Positions 1-7,559 of a stretch of 21,963 nucleotides of DNA are shown here, piece after piece (within the stretch, counting starts at the first letter, position 1; each line of letters opens with the position of its first letter). The notes beneath the pieces were generated by a model that did not search any database, had not been told where the DNA came from, and saw only the letters and a program-made list of their open reading frames with translations. A program made the translations under genes and the position numbers. Source of the DNA: Nemertoderma westbladi. Its lineage: Eukaryota > Xenacoelomorpha > Nemertodermatida > Nemertodermatidae. The stretch spans positions 1 through 21,963 of the forward strand of contig JAUCBJ010004819.1 in the NCBI GenBank assembly GCA_032718475.1, written 5' to 3'.

Positions 1-919
1 CCTGCTGCTGCAGTGGTTGAGAGCAACTCTCTTCAACATCTGGATTAGGTGATGGGATCTCTACGAACGCTTTAGGTTTATCCAAAAGGACAAAACCATC
101 AACGCGGGCTTCAGTAAGAGAGACGCCATCCATCGATTCATTGAGAAAACTAATATGAGCTTTATCATTCAAGTAATGCAACTCGATAGAATTTCCACCG
201 GCACCTACTTCAGTAGAATTATCGGTGTTGGTGATAATAATTTTTTTATTATTGGTTTTAATCATTTTGAGACGGTCTGATAATTGAATGATATTTTTAT
301 CAAAAAGATGTTTGTCTGTTTCAACGACTTGGTTGTCCCACTCTCGCAACAAAACAGTTAGTTCCTGTTTTGACAAATTGAAACCTGTATAATAGTTAAA
401 ACCAACACTGTCAACGTATCTGACGCTGATTTTCCATAAGCCAACATAGTTGGTTCCTTTAAAAGCTGTTACAAATCCAATAAACTCTGGATTTGATAAT
501 TCAATGTAGAATTGATCGCTAATAATCTCTAGCGGTGGAGAGAGAAATTGCAATAATTTCCCTCTGTATTGTATTAGAACTTCAGTAAAAGCTTTGTTGA
601 GGACTTTGCATTTGCCCTGTTTCTGAACGTAAACATCACCCGACGCGGGGTTGATGGAAATATTCAAATTTCCCCGCGCAAAACGAGGAGTTGGATATAT
701 CCTACCTGGTATAATTGCTGGTCTGGATTGATGTTGGTTGTCGGTTGTTGTTTCTAGAATGTCTAGCAAATAGCGGGTATCTTGATGAGAAAAACAAATT
801 GATTCGTTGTCTCCCTGAGATTCCACAATAAAATACTTGCTGTAAACAACGGTACAAGTATATTTATTGTAAGTGAATTTCCAGCTATTTGTTGCTCCGG
901 TTTTTTGCGTTAAGGCCAT
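1..919 (-). CDS. Unrecognised intronless ORF, N-terminal 306 codons, runs off left edge; PC4-like repeat pattern
   Basis: Reading the minus strand from the ATG at 919-917 gives 306 codons without a stop, continuing past base 1. The protein begins MALTQKTGATNSWKFTYN. I do not recognise the family. Three segments share one pattern, beta-like stretches followed by a short amphipathic helix: residues about 12-57 ending ICFSHQDTRYLLDIL, about 82-126 ending CKVLNKAFTEVLIQY, and about 136-195 ending FNLSKQELTVLLREW. This hydrophobic-x-S-x-Q-xxx-LL ending resembles PC4/p15 single-stranded DNA-binding modules, but that is my inference. Residues about 222-283 look like another beta-rich domain, and the visible tail (about 284-306) is acidic then Gln-rich. 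No signal peptide or membrane segment is visible. The start is chosen because it is the first ATG and is preceded by an AT-rich leader with an ATA-type microsatellite at about 917-935. A long single exon in this context could be a host gene exon, a large DNA transposon gene or a virus-derived gene. Confidence 0.7.
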   Translation of the reverse strand, partial: MALTQKTGATNSWKFTYNKYTCTVVYSKYFIVESQGDNESICFSHQDTRYLLDILETTTDNQHQSRPAIIPGRIYPTPRFARGNLNISINPASGDVYVQKQGKCKVLNKAFTEVLIQYRGKLLQFLSPPLEIISDQFYIELSNPEFIGFVTAFKGTNYVGLWKISVRYVDSVGFNYYTGFNLSKQELTVLLREWDNQVVETDKHLFDKNIIQLSDRLKMIKTNNKKIIITNTDNSTEVGAGGNSIELHYLNDKAHISFLNESMDGVSLTEARVDGFVLLDKPKAFVEIPSPNPDVEESCSQPLQQQ

Positions 920-1015
920 AATAATAATAATAAATACGAAAAATATTACAAGTGATAAATTTTAAACCGTATCGCTGTAATAAATTGACACCATAGTTCT
1001 CACTCTAAAATTGTG

Positions 1016-1094
1016 TAAAATCTATATTGAAAATATGACGCTCTTCATTATGATCCAAGCAAGGAAGAGCGTCATATTTTCAATATAGATTTTA
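1016..1094. repeat. Perfect 31-bp inverted repeat (hairpin) with 17-nt loop
   Basis: Positions 1016-1046 are the exact reverse complement of 1064-1094. The 17-base centre is 1047-1063. Pairing stops cleanly at both ends: 1015/1095 and 1047/1063 do not pair. It lies 97 bp upstream of the minus-strand ORF start at 919, so it would be in the promoter or 5' leader of that ORF. It could be a cruciform-forming regulatory element, a hairpin RNA source or the remnant of a very short MITE. No target-site duplication is evident. Confidence 0.9.
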
Positions 1095-1429
1095 ATTATC
1101 AGTATCGAGTTTGTTTTTAGGTCGATACCCAATGCTGGAATCAGTATCATTTTATGTGGCGTCGTTTTCCGACCAACGAATATACAACGAGTAAGATAAT
1201 GTAGAAATTATTAAGGAAATAACACAATGTCAGAGTGAGAACAAAAAAAAATTAGATATGGTATCAATATATTACCATGAAGATTACTAGAAGTGATGAA
1301 TTTTATTAAAAACATTCACTTATATATATATAAATTTGTGATGTGGCATAGTCAACGAAGAAGAGATGGTACGTGTCATAATCATCGACGAATAAGAAAA
1401 GAGATGGAGTGCAACGTGGATGAATGGTT
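1095..1429. other. AT-rich stretch, no gene seen
   Basis: Nothing coding is visible on either strand. There is an A-run at about 1244-1252, a short (TA)n tract at about 1320-1332, and runs of purine-rich sequence. It may be upstream or intergenic DNA of the minus-strand ORF at 919. Confidence 0.5.
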
Positions 1430-2090
1430 GGTTGCCTGAATAGGAAATACGTGAAAGAATATGAATCATAGGGTTGTGTGTGTGTGTAATAATCAATAAT
1501 TATTATAATAAAAACGTGCAGTATATAATGTTAGTGGTGGTAGCCTTTCAATATGACACAGATGCTGCGGGATTGGTTAGGTTGAGTAACTACTATGCAA
1601 ATGTTGTTTGTATACGTGTAGCCGGGACGTGGATTGGTGACAGCCGTGCTGGAGTTGGCAATCAATATAATATCTGATGTAGTTGGTGGCCACGTTGTCA
1701 GCATATACAGTATACAGTGGTTGGTTGGTTGGATAGGAAATAACTATGGAAATGTTTGTATACGTGTAGCTGGAAACGTGGCGGAATTTCAACACGTATC
1801 CTACTGCTGGATTGGTAGGTTGCTCGGTTGAATGGATTGGCGACAGCAGTCGAAGAGTTGGCGATCGAATCGATATAATAGGGTAGTGTGGGGCTAGCCA
1901 CACGATGAGAGGTTTGGGTACGCGCGAAGATGAATATGCTATGGTTGGTTGATGCAACGACACGAACCAATACGCGCGGGTGGTAACAGCTGTAGGAGTA
2001 AGGAGGGCATCGTGAGGTTAGGCTACGCGTAGGTGATAGGCAGCGATTGGTTGAAGGTAACGAGGCGAATCAATATTGATGGTGACAGAT
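1430..2090. repeat. Divergent tandem duplications with GGTTGGTTGG-type sequence
   Basis: A block at about 1574-1672 recurs in diverged form at about 1725-1880. The phrase TTTGTATACGTGTAGC is present at about 1608 and 1757. The phrase GATTGG(T/C)GACAGC followed by GAGTTGGC(A/G)ATC and ATATAATA is present at about 1631 and 1836. Short TTGGTTGG motifs recur throughout. Several short open frames on both strands here (for example 1577-1963 minus) arise from the repeats and show no protein-like features. A short GT run lies at 1474-1484. There is no sign of a gene. Confidence 0.55.
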
Positions 2091-2319
2091 GGTCATTAAA
2101 CACCACGATTTAGCACCGGAATTTGGCATTTTTTAATTGCCTCCGAGATGTGGCCCGTAGCCCAGGCTAGGGAGGAGTGGGTGGAGGGCTATGCTTCTCC
2201 TACTACTCATGAACCAGGGCAGTTTTCGTAGGCCAGCAATAGGCCTAACGTTGCAAATGCAGTATTATTGCCTAGTAACCAATTCATGGCTACCATATGG
2301 TTTTCACTTTGAGACATTT

Positions 2320-2724
2320 CGCCCTCTAGCGGTAGACAGGGGAACTTCATACTACTCTATGGCTCCGCAAAAGATATAGCCTATGCCGTAGTAGATGCCG
2401 ATTGGGGGGTCAAATTAAGTAATAATATATCTAAATAAGCCTCAAACATCTTGCCTCATGGCTCGCCCCTTAGAACTCTTAAGCAATATAACTTCATAGT
2501 TTTGCGGATTGTAAATAACAAAGTTAGAGAAGATGTTAATTTTTAATGAATGCGCCCTCTAGCGGCAGACTGGGGAACTTCATACTACTCTATGGCTCCG
2601 CAAAAGATATGGCCTAAGCCGTAGTAGATGCCTACCGAGTTTAAACCCATTCGGAATGAGAATAGCAAAGTTAGAGAAGATGTTAATTTCAGATCGTACG
2701 CCCTCTAGCGGCAGACTATGGAAC
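2320..2724. repeat. Repeat family with CGCCCTCTAGCGG core, three copies
   Basis: The 13-bp core CGCCCTCTAGCGG occurs at 2320-2332, 2553-2565 and 2699-2711. About 80 bp after the first two cores are over 90 percent alike, including CATACTACTCTATGGCTCCG. A second shared stretch, AAAGTTAGAGAAGATGTTAAT, precedes cores two and three (from about 2520 and 2667), giving a ~147-bp period. Read on the minus strand the core is CCGCTAGAGGGCG, close to the CTCF core consensus. A related copy on the other strand lies near 11313-11345. Function is inferred only. Confidence 0.7.
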
Positions 2725-2773
2725 TGCAGACGGCTGGATATAGGTAAGAGTAATTAGTAATCAGAGCTGTCAC

Positions 2774-2791
2774 GGGGTGGGGGGGCGGGGC
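2774..2791 (+). promoter_or_regulatory. G-rich tract with GC-box; possible G-quadruplex
   Basis: GGGGTGGGGGGGCGGGGC contains enough G-runs for a four-tract quadruplex and includes GGGGCGGGGC, the classical Sp1/GC-box sequence. It stands out from its AT-rich surroundings. No transcript is apparent next to it. Confidence 0.4.
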
Positions 2792-2842
2792 GCTTGGATA
2801 CAACTATTATTAATAAGCTGTTGCTTGGTTAAAGCTAATTGG

Positions 2843-2862
2843 GGGTCAAAGGTCAAAGGTCA
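2843..2862 (+). promoter_or_regulatory. Triple nuclear-receptor half-site array (DR1-DR1)
   Basis: Three half-sites, GGGTCA, AGGTCA and AGGTCA, are spaced by a single A each. AGGTCAAAGGTCA is a perfect DR1, the class of site bound by RXR, HNF4, COUP-TF and PPAR-type receptors. Two overlapping DR1 elements are present. Whether this is regulatory DNA or a chance short tandem repeat cannot be decided from sequence. Confidence 0.4.
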
Positions 2863-3090
2863 ACGATAAAGCCGTCTGGAGTAATTACTGTAGTTACCAG
2901 TAAGGAAGCTGTATACCCTATGTCTAAGTATAACGAGATGAAAGTCCATGAGGTCATATAGAAACCAATATATAAAACTAATTATTGGCAAATCTAAAAT
3001 AAAGTACAATTAATTAATTAAAATTAAATACGAATAAATAAGTATTAATGAATAAAAGAGCTGCGGTGTCACTTATGACACCCTCTTGCG

Positions 3091-3384
3091 CCGGCTCTGT
3101 GACACTTGGACAACACTGATGACCCATTGTGTGTCAGGGCGCTAATCAGTCTGATTAATTAGGATAATCAATTAAACCCTAATTAGGAGTCATATGACAC
3201 CTGTTAGGGTTTAATTGTACTAATTAATTGATGACACCTTTCAATTAGGGTCTAATTAGTCTAATTGGGAGGTGCCACCCAGACAGTCTGGCGCCAATGA
3301 CACCCAATGACACCCATAGGGTGATAATTGGGTGTCATATGACACCCAATGGGTGTCAGTGTGGTCCAAGTGTCACAGAGCCGG
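3091..3384. mobile_element. MITE-like element with ~38-bp terminal inverted repeats
   Basis: Positions 3091-3129 (starting CCGGCTCTGTGACACTTGGA) are the near-perfect reverse complement of 3347-3384, differing at a few bases. The ~294-bp interval encodes no protein and is full of TGACACC/GGGTGTCA words in both orientations plus TTAATTAG-type AT blocks. It contains a 24-bp perfect palindrome at 3327-3350 whose core is GGGTGTCATATGACACCC. This is the structure of a non-autonomous, foldback-like DNA transposon. No clear target-site duplication was seen, so exact ends are uncertain. The short open frame at 3297-3539 is incidental. Confidence 0.65.
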
Positions 3385-3836
3385 CCAAGACCCTACTACT
3401 CAGGCTTATATTAATCCTCCTTTCGTTGATGTTTAATAATTGCTATAAAGGGCGAAATTATAGAATTAGAATCACAAAGCTAACATTAAGAATTATAAAA
3501 CAGTGGGTGGTGGAAACGACATATGAAAATATTGAATAGAAATAGTATAGACATATAATAACAGAAAAAATAATTAAAGAAAAATAATAAAATAAAAATA
3601 ATTAAAGAAAAATAATAAAATAAAAATAATTAAAGAAAAATAAAGAAAGCACTTACAGAGAGAATAGGACTATCATTTATTTATTGAAAATTCTTGTCAA
3701 TGACCGAGGTGGTGATACGAATTTAATTTAATTAATTAATTACGTTAGGGTGAAAAACAATGACACTTGAATATTTCAAACTCGCAAACTATCGAAATAT
3801 AATTACGTTGAATAATTCAACGAACATATATATTTT
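3385..3836. other. AT-rich spacer with a 28-bp tandem repeat; probable LINE 3' flank
   Basis: Positions 3571-3645 hold about 2.7 copies of a 28-bp unit beginning TAATTAAAGAAAAATAATAA, with copies starting at 3571, 3599 and 3627. The rest is AT-rich with no gene. The part next to 3837 is expected to be the 3' UTR of the minus-strand LINE, but I see no poly-A/T tail that would mark its end. Confidence 0.55.
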
Positions 3837-5705
3837 TTAGTACCCGAGATCACTAAAACGTCCGGTGGCTTTAATGTAAGTCTCAACGGCTTCAATAAGA
3901 GTGTGCAGGTCAGAAATATTATCGTTGCTTAGGCCATACAGGACATTTTGTATCGAAAACGTTAGGGCCAAATCTCTAAACGAGTTCTCCAGAACAAAAC
4001 GGTGTACATCATATAATGGACAGAAGAGAAAGAAATGTTTGGCGTTTTCGTGGTCGTTGCCACAGGAACAGCAAGAATTATTAGCAAGATGATTGTTAAA
4101 CAAGTCATCCTTAAGAGTGCTGCAAGAAGGCTGTAATCTAGCTAGCAGACCGTTAATCGCAAATGATCCCAGTGAAAAATAACGAGGGACAATTGTTGGT
4201 CGGTACTGCTGGTATTCACGTAAATTAATCTTAAAACTTTGGATCGTTTGGGATTCTCTAATGTAGTTAGGGAGTTCATTCCACAGTTTCACTGTGCTGT
4301 ATATGAAAGATCGTTGGCGACACGTGAAGCAAGCTAAGGGGAGTCTATAATCAGAAGATGAGCGAACACTATAAGGATTGACCTGCTTATGCGGGAGGGT
4401 AAGCAGTCTGTAATGTGTTTCGGTGCAAAACCACAGGACAGCTTAAAAAAACTACACAACTTTATGGTACTTCGCCTTATTTGTAGGGTCTGGATACCTG
4501 ACTCAGAATAAAGATCAGCCAAACTACAAGATAATGTGAGTTTGCAGATTATACGAATTGCCTCTTTATTTAATAGTTCAAGATTAGTTTTCCAGTACTG
4601 TGAACAGCCGTCCCAAAGGTTACAGGCGTATTCTAAACATGGTCTAACAAAAGAGCTATAAATAATTCCTAGAGCCCGCCTACTTAATTTATACTTAACA
4701 GTTCTGAGAAGGTTTAGTTTAGTTCGGACTTTAGATATTATAGCCTCAATATGGTTGTTCCACTTGAGATCGGACTGAGGTGTTACTTCCAAATGTTTGT
4801 GGCTGGATACTTCAGTGATAGGATCACCATGAAGATGCAGTGGAAAATAACCTACAAGAGGCTGGTCTCTCCTGGTTACTGTCATGGCTTCTGTTTTACT
4901 TGGATTGTAGTCAATTAGTCAATAATTACCCCAGTTGCCAATGTCTACAAGATCGCTATTAAGTTGAGTACAAGCCAAGTGAGGATCTTCCACATCAATA
5001 TGAAGCGTTGTGTCATCTGCAAAAAGTTTCATTGGGGTTGTAGTAACATCAACAATGTCATTAATGAAAGCCAAGAAGAGTAGAGGGCCTAGTACTGAAC
5101 CTTGAAGCACTCCTGTTTCGACCTTTAACCACTCAGACATTTTACCTTGGATCATTACGCCTTGGTAGTTATCACTAAGATAGGATTTTAGCCACTCAAG
5201 AGTATTCCCCCCAATCCCCATACGGTGTAATTTTAGAAGGAGTCCCTTGTGACTAACCCGATCAAATGCCTTACTTACGTCCAGAAACACAAGTTTGACA
5301 TCTTTACCATTATCAAGAGCTTCGGAAAGTTCCTCATATAACGTAATTACTTGGTTTGTCGTTGAGTCACCGGGCAAGAAGCCAGATTGGCTGGAAGTAA
5401 TGTTACGGAAGATATGATTGGATAAGTATTTAAAGGTTGTTCGCTCGAATAGCTTACCTAAACAACAAGTTAAAGCCACGGTTCTATAATTAGAACACAA
5501 AAAGCTTTCCCCTTTCTTGTATAATGGGGTAACACATCGTTTCTTCCACATAGATGGGTGACATTTCGAATTTAAAATGAAATTGAACAACTTATGTAAG
5601 CTAGAACAAATTGAAGAACCAGCTAGCTTTAGCATTCTATTAGATAAGAGATCTATTGGGCAACTTGCCTTTGTTACATCTAGGGCTCTTAACCCTATTA
5701 AACCC
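3837..5705 (-). pseudogene. CR1/Jockey-like LINE reverse transcriptase, 5'-truncated and broken
   Basis: This is a minus-strand non-LTR retrotransposon ORF2 fragment, the enzyme used for target-primed reverse transcription. The open frame can be read upstream of the first Met (5635) to the G-run at 5706, with an RT motif-1-like stretch near 5640-5690. RT palm motifs follow: SKAFDRVSH, GVLQGSVLGPLLF, and the catalytic FADD at 5023-5012. One in-frame TGA at 4921-4919 interrupts the RT; the same frame continues at once with NPSKTEAM and thumb-like sequence to about 4400. A frameshift there moves coding into the frame ending at 3837, which carries KLWNELPNYIRES and a Cys/His cluster (CCSCG, then H and C) near 4040-4090, typical of LINE C-termini. 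Endonuclease and ORF1 are absent. The copy is inactive. The CR1/Jockey assignment rests on motif style, not a search. Confidence 0.9.
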
Positions 5706-5725
5706 GGGGGGGGGGGGGGGGGGGG
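5706..5725 (+). repeat. Run of 20 G at the LINE truncation point
   Basis: Twenty consecutive G residues lie exactly where the minus-strand LINE coding sequence ends, and unrelated sequence follows. It may be a genuine homopolymer at an insertion or rearrangement boundary, or an assembly artefact at a join. Confidence 0.85.
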
Positions 5726-5974
5726 ATCAATATGACCCCTCCGTAGTTTTTTTATTATAATTCTGAAACAAACGCAGTTGGGAATCTGAAACTTTCTGAC
5801 TTTTCCTAAAAGTCCATTATCTTCCTAGTAGTGAAAACCGTTTTCAAAAATATTGCGTACTTTTCGAGTTATAGCACCCTTTTTTAACCCTACTTTTGGC
5901 ACTTTTTTTGAGACGTTTTTTGAAAATTAAATTTCATTAAATATGAATTGTAACATCTCTATTTTTGATTTACA
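5726..5974. other. AT-rich repeat-like DNA, no gene
   Basis: No coding signal is visible. It is composed of T-rich phrases such as CTGAAACTTTCTGACTTTT and CGAGTTATAGCACCC that grade into the ~160-bp satellite to the right, so it may be an eroded part of the same array. Confidence 0.4.
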
Positions 5975-6690
5975 CCGGTTTTTTGGTGTTAGAAATTGGA
6001 TGGAATTCATATAAATTGATTTAGAAATTTCAAACTTGTTTTTTTCGGTGGGTGCCAAATTTTGGTGCCAGCACCAAATTTTGAAATATGTCAATTTTGT
6101 AAATTGATTATTTGAAACTTGTTTTTTACGCAATTGGGGTTTTTTGGGGTTCTGGATTCGATGAAATATATACGAGTTGCACTAAGCGTATCAAACTTGT
6201 ATTTTTCGGTGCTGTATGCAAATTTTGGTGCAAGCACGAAATTTTGAAAATTCATTCAATAGATAAAATTGCTTGTGACAATTTATTTATTGTGTTTTCG
6301 AGGTTTATGGCTGTTCTGAATTCAATGGAATATATAATTATCGAACTAGACATCTCAAACTTGTATTTTTCGGATGTGGGTGCAAAATGTGATGCCAGCA
6401 CCAAATTTTGAAAACCATCAAATATATCAATTGATTGTGTCACCTTGTTTCTTGCGTTATACGGGTTTGTGATGGTTCTGAATTCAATGGAAGCAAAAAA
6501 AAAATTTCATAGGAGTTCTCAAACTTGTATTTTTCGCCGTTGGGTGAAAATTGTTGTGCCAGCACCAAATTTTGGAAAATATGCAAATTGATCAGTAGAT
6601 AGTTTCACCTTGTTTCTTGCGTTATACGGGTTTATGAGGGTCCTGAATCCGATGGAATCAATAAAAACAGCATTGGACATCGCAAACCAA
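5975..6690. repeat. Diverged ~160-bp tandem satellite, about four units
   Basis: The anchor CAAACTTG(T)TTTTTCG recurs at about 6032, 6197, 6357 and 6518, a period of 160-165 bp. Each unit then carries a GGTGCCAGCACC-type palindrome, TTTGGTGC-CA-GCACCAAA in the first copy at 6061-6078, followed by a TTTTGAAA-like phrase. Units three and four also share CACCTTGTTTCTTGCGTTATACGGGTTT. Short open frames on both strands (for example 6112-6411 plus) are repeat by-products. Divergence is high, so the array is old. Confidence 0.75.
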
Positions 6691-7060
6691 ATTTCAACCA
6701 ATTTCAACCAAATTTGTTCGCAAGTATCTCAGGAACATTAATCCTAATGATCTTAATTCCTATAACTTGATCAACTTCATCCGTCAAGATCCGGAATATG
6801 GTGACTTGTTCATCAACTCGCATCCAGAACTACAAGAAGTTCATAGACGACCCTATGAATATAGAGCCCGAGAACGCGAGTTAGAAAGAACCATCAAACT
6901 GAGGAAATTTCTCACTACTCACGGTCTACCTACCGCTCTTGTGCAGACGACTCGTCAGGGACCAGTAAGAGCTGCTATCTTGAAACGCACTCTGAAGAGG
7001 GTCTATGCAGCTACAGGTGGCACCTCCTTTATGCTGCATGGAGGTGGCAAGTTTTCTTGA
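6665..7060 (+). CDS. Unrecognised C-terminal coding fragment (about 115-130 aa), possible terminal exon
   Basis: The frame is open from 6665 to the TGA at 7058-7060. The protein-like part begins near 6718 with RKYLRNINPNDLNSYNLINF. No ATG starts it; the first possible start in frame is a TTG at 6767, so this is a gene fragment or a 3' exon. The product is strongly charged, with a basic/acidic RARERELERTIKLRKFL stretch and later RQGPVRAAILKRTLKR, and ends MLHGGGKFS. I do not recognise it. GC content and codon choice (CCG, CGT, CAC, CTC) differ from the AT-rich flanks, which supports real coding. A polyA signal follows at 7184-7189. A CTCAG at 6728-6732 could be a weak splice acceptor. It could be a host exon, a retrogene or a mobile-element ORF end. 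Confidence 0.4.
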   Translation, partial: KQHWTSQTKFQPISTKFVRKYLRNINPNDLNSYNLINFIRQDPEYGDLFINSHPELQEVHRRPYEYRARERELERTIKLRKFLTTHGLPTALVQTTRQGPVRAAILKRTLKRVYAATGGTSFMLHGGGKFS

Positions 7061-7183
7061 TCAATGACCTAGAATACCTGACCTGACAATGCTACATGTG
7101 TCAGTTGCTATCCTCCTTATATATGATCAAGTTCAGTGACGGTCGGCAGATCAGTGTAAGTAGTGTGAAGTCGTGTGACAGAT

Positions 7184-7189
7184 AATAAA
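7184..7189 (+). terminator. AATAAA polyadenylation signal
   Basis: A canonical AATAAA lies 124 bp after the TGA of the coding fragment ending at 7060, within GATAATAAAGC. It is consistent with the 3' UTR end of that fragment, although chance occurrence is common in AT-rich DNA. Confidence 0.35.
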
Positions 7190-7559
7190 GCATCTCCTAA
7201 AGAATGCGCTATTTACGAAACTCAGTAGCCATCCCGTTGTGTTTAGTATAAGTCATAACTCTGTTTTTATACTTAAAGCGCCACGTCCTAAAGGAACTGT
7301 TATATTTTCCCGAAAGTAAATATATTGTCAGAGATTATATAGTAACGATCAAACGAATAATACAGTAGGTCTGCAACGCAATAACTTTCAAAGCACCCGA
7401 ATCCAGTCTCCCTTAACAGTGGGTGAATGATCGCGCATAGACTGGCTTCGGCTAATGTAACTTCATGTGCACTAAATAATTGTCATAGGCTAAAGTCGAT
7501 TTATAAACAAGAGGACACCTAAAATTGGCAGGTTAAACTGCTAAAGGTCTGAAAGCGCG
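7190..7559. other. Spacer, no gene seen
   Basis: No ORF, repeat array or RNA-gene structure was recognised between the polyA signal and the start of the 52-bp satellite. Composition is mixed, with a moderately GC-balanced part near 7390-7470. Confidence 0.5.

Noticed and set aside
1040-1070. Paired GCTCTTC/GAAGAGC type IIS restriction sites at the hairpin loop ends, as if engineered
   Set aside because: A single 7-bp word becomes a pair automatically when it lies in an inverted repeat. There is no other sign of vector sequence.
1577-1963. 128-codon minus-strand ORF
   Set aside because: It lies wholly in divergent tandem repeat DNA and overlaps other open frames on both strands. Its composition is Ser/Tyr/His-rich with no domain.
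6112-6411. 99-codon ORF
   Set aside because: It spans satellite monomers; the apparent protein simply repeats monomer words.
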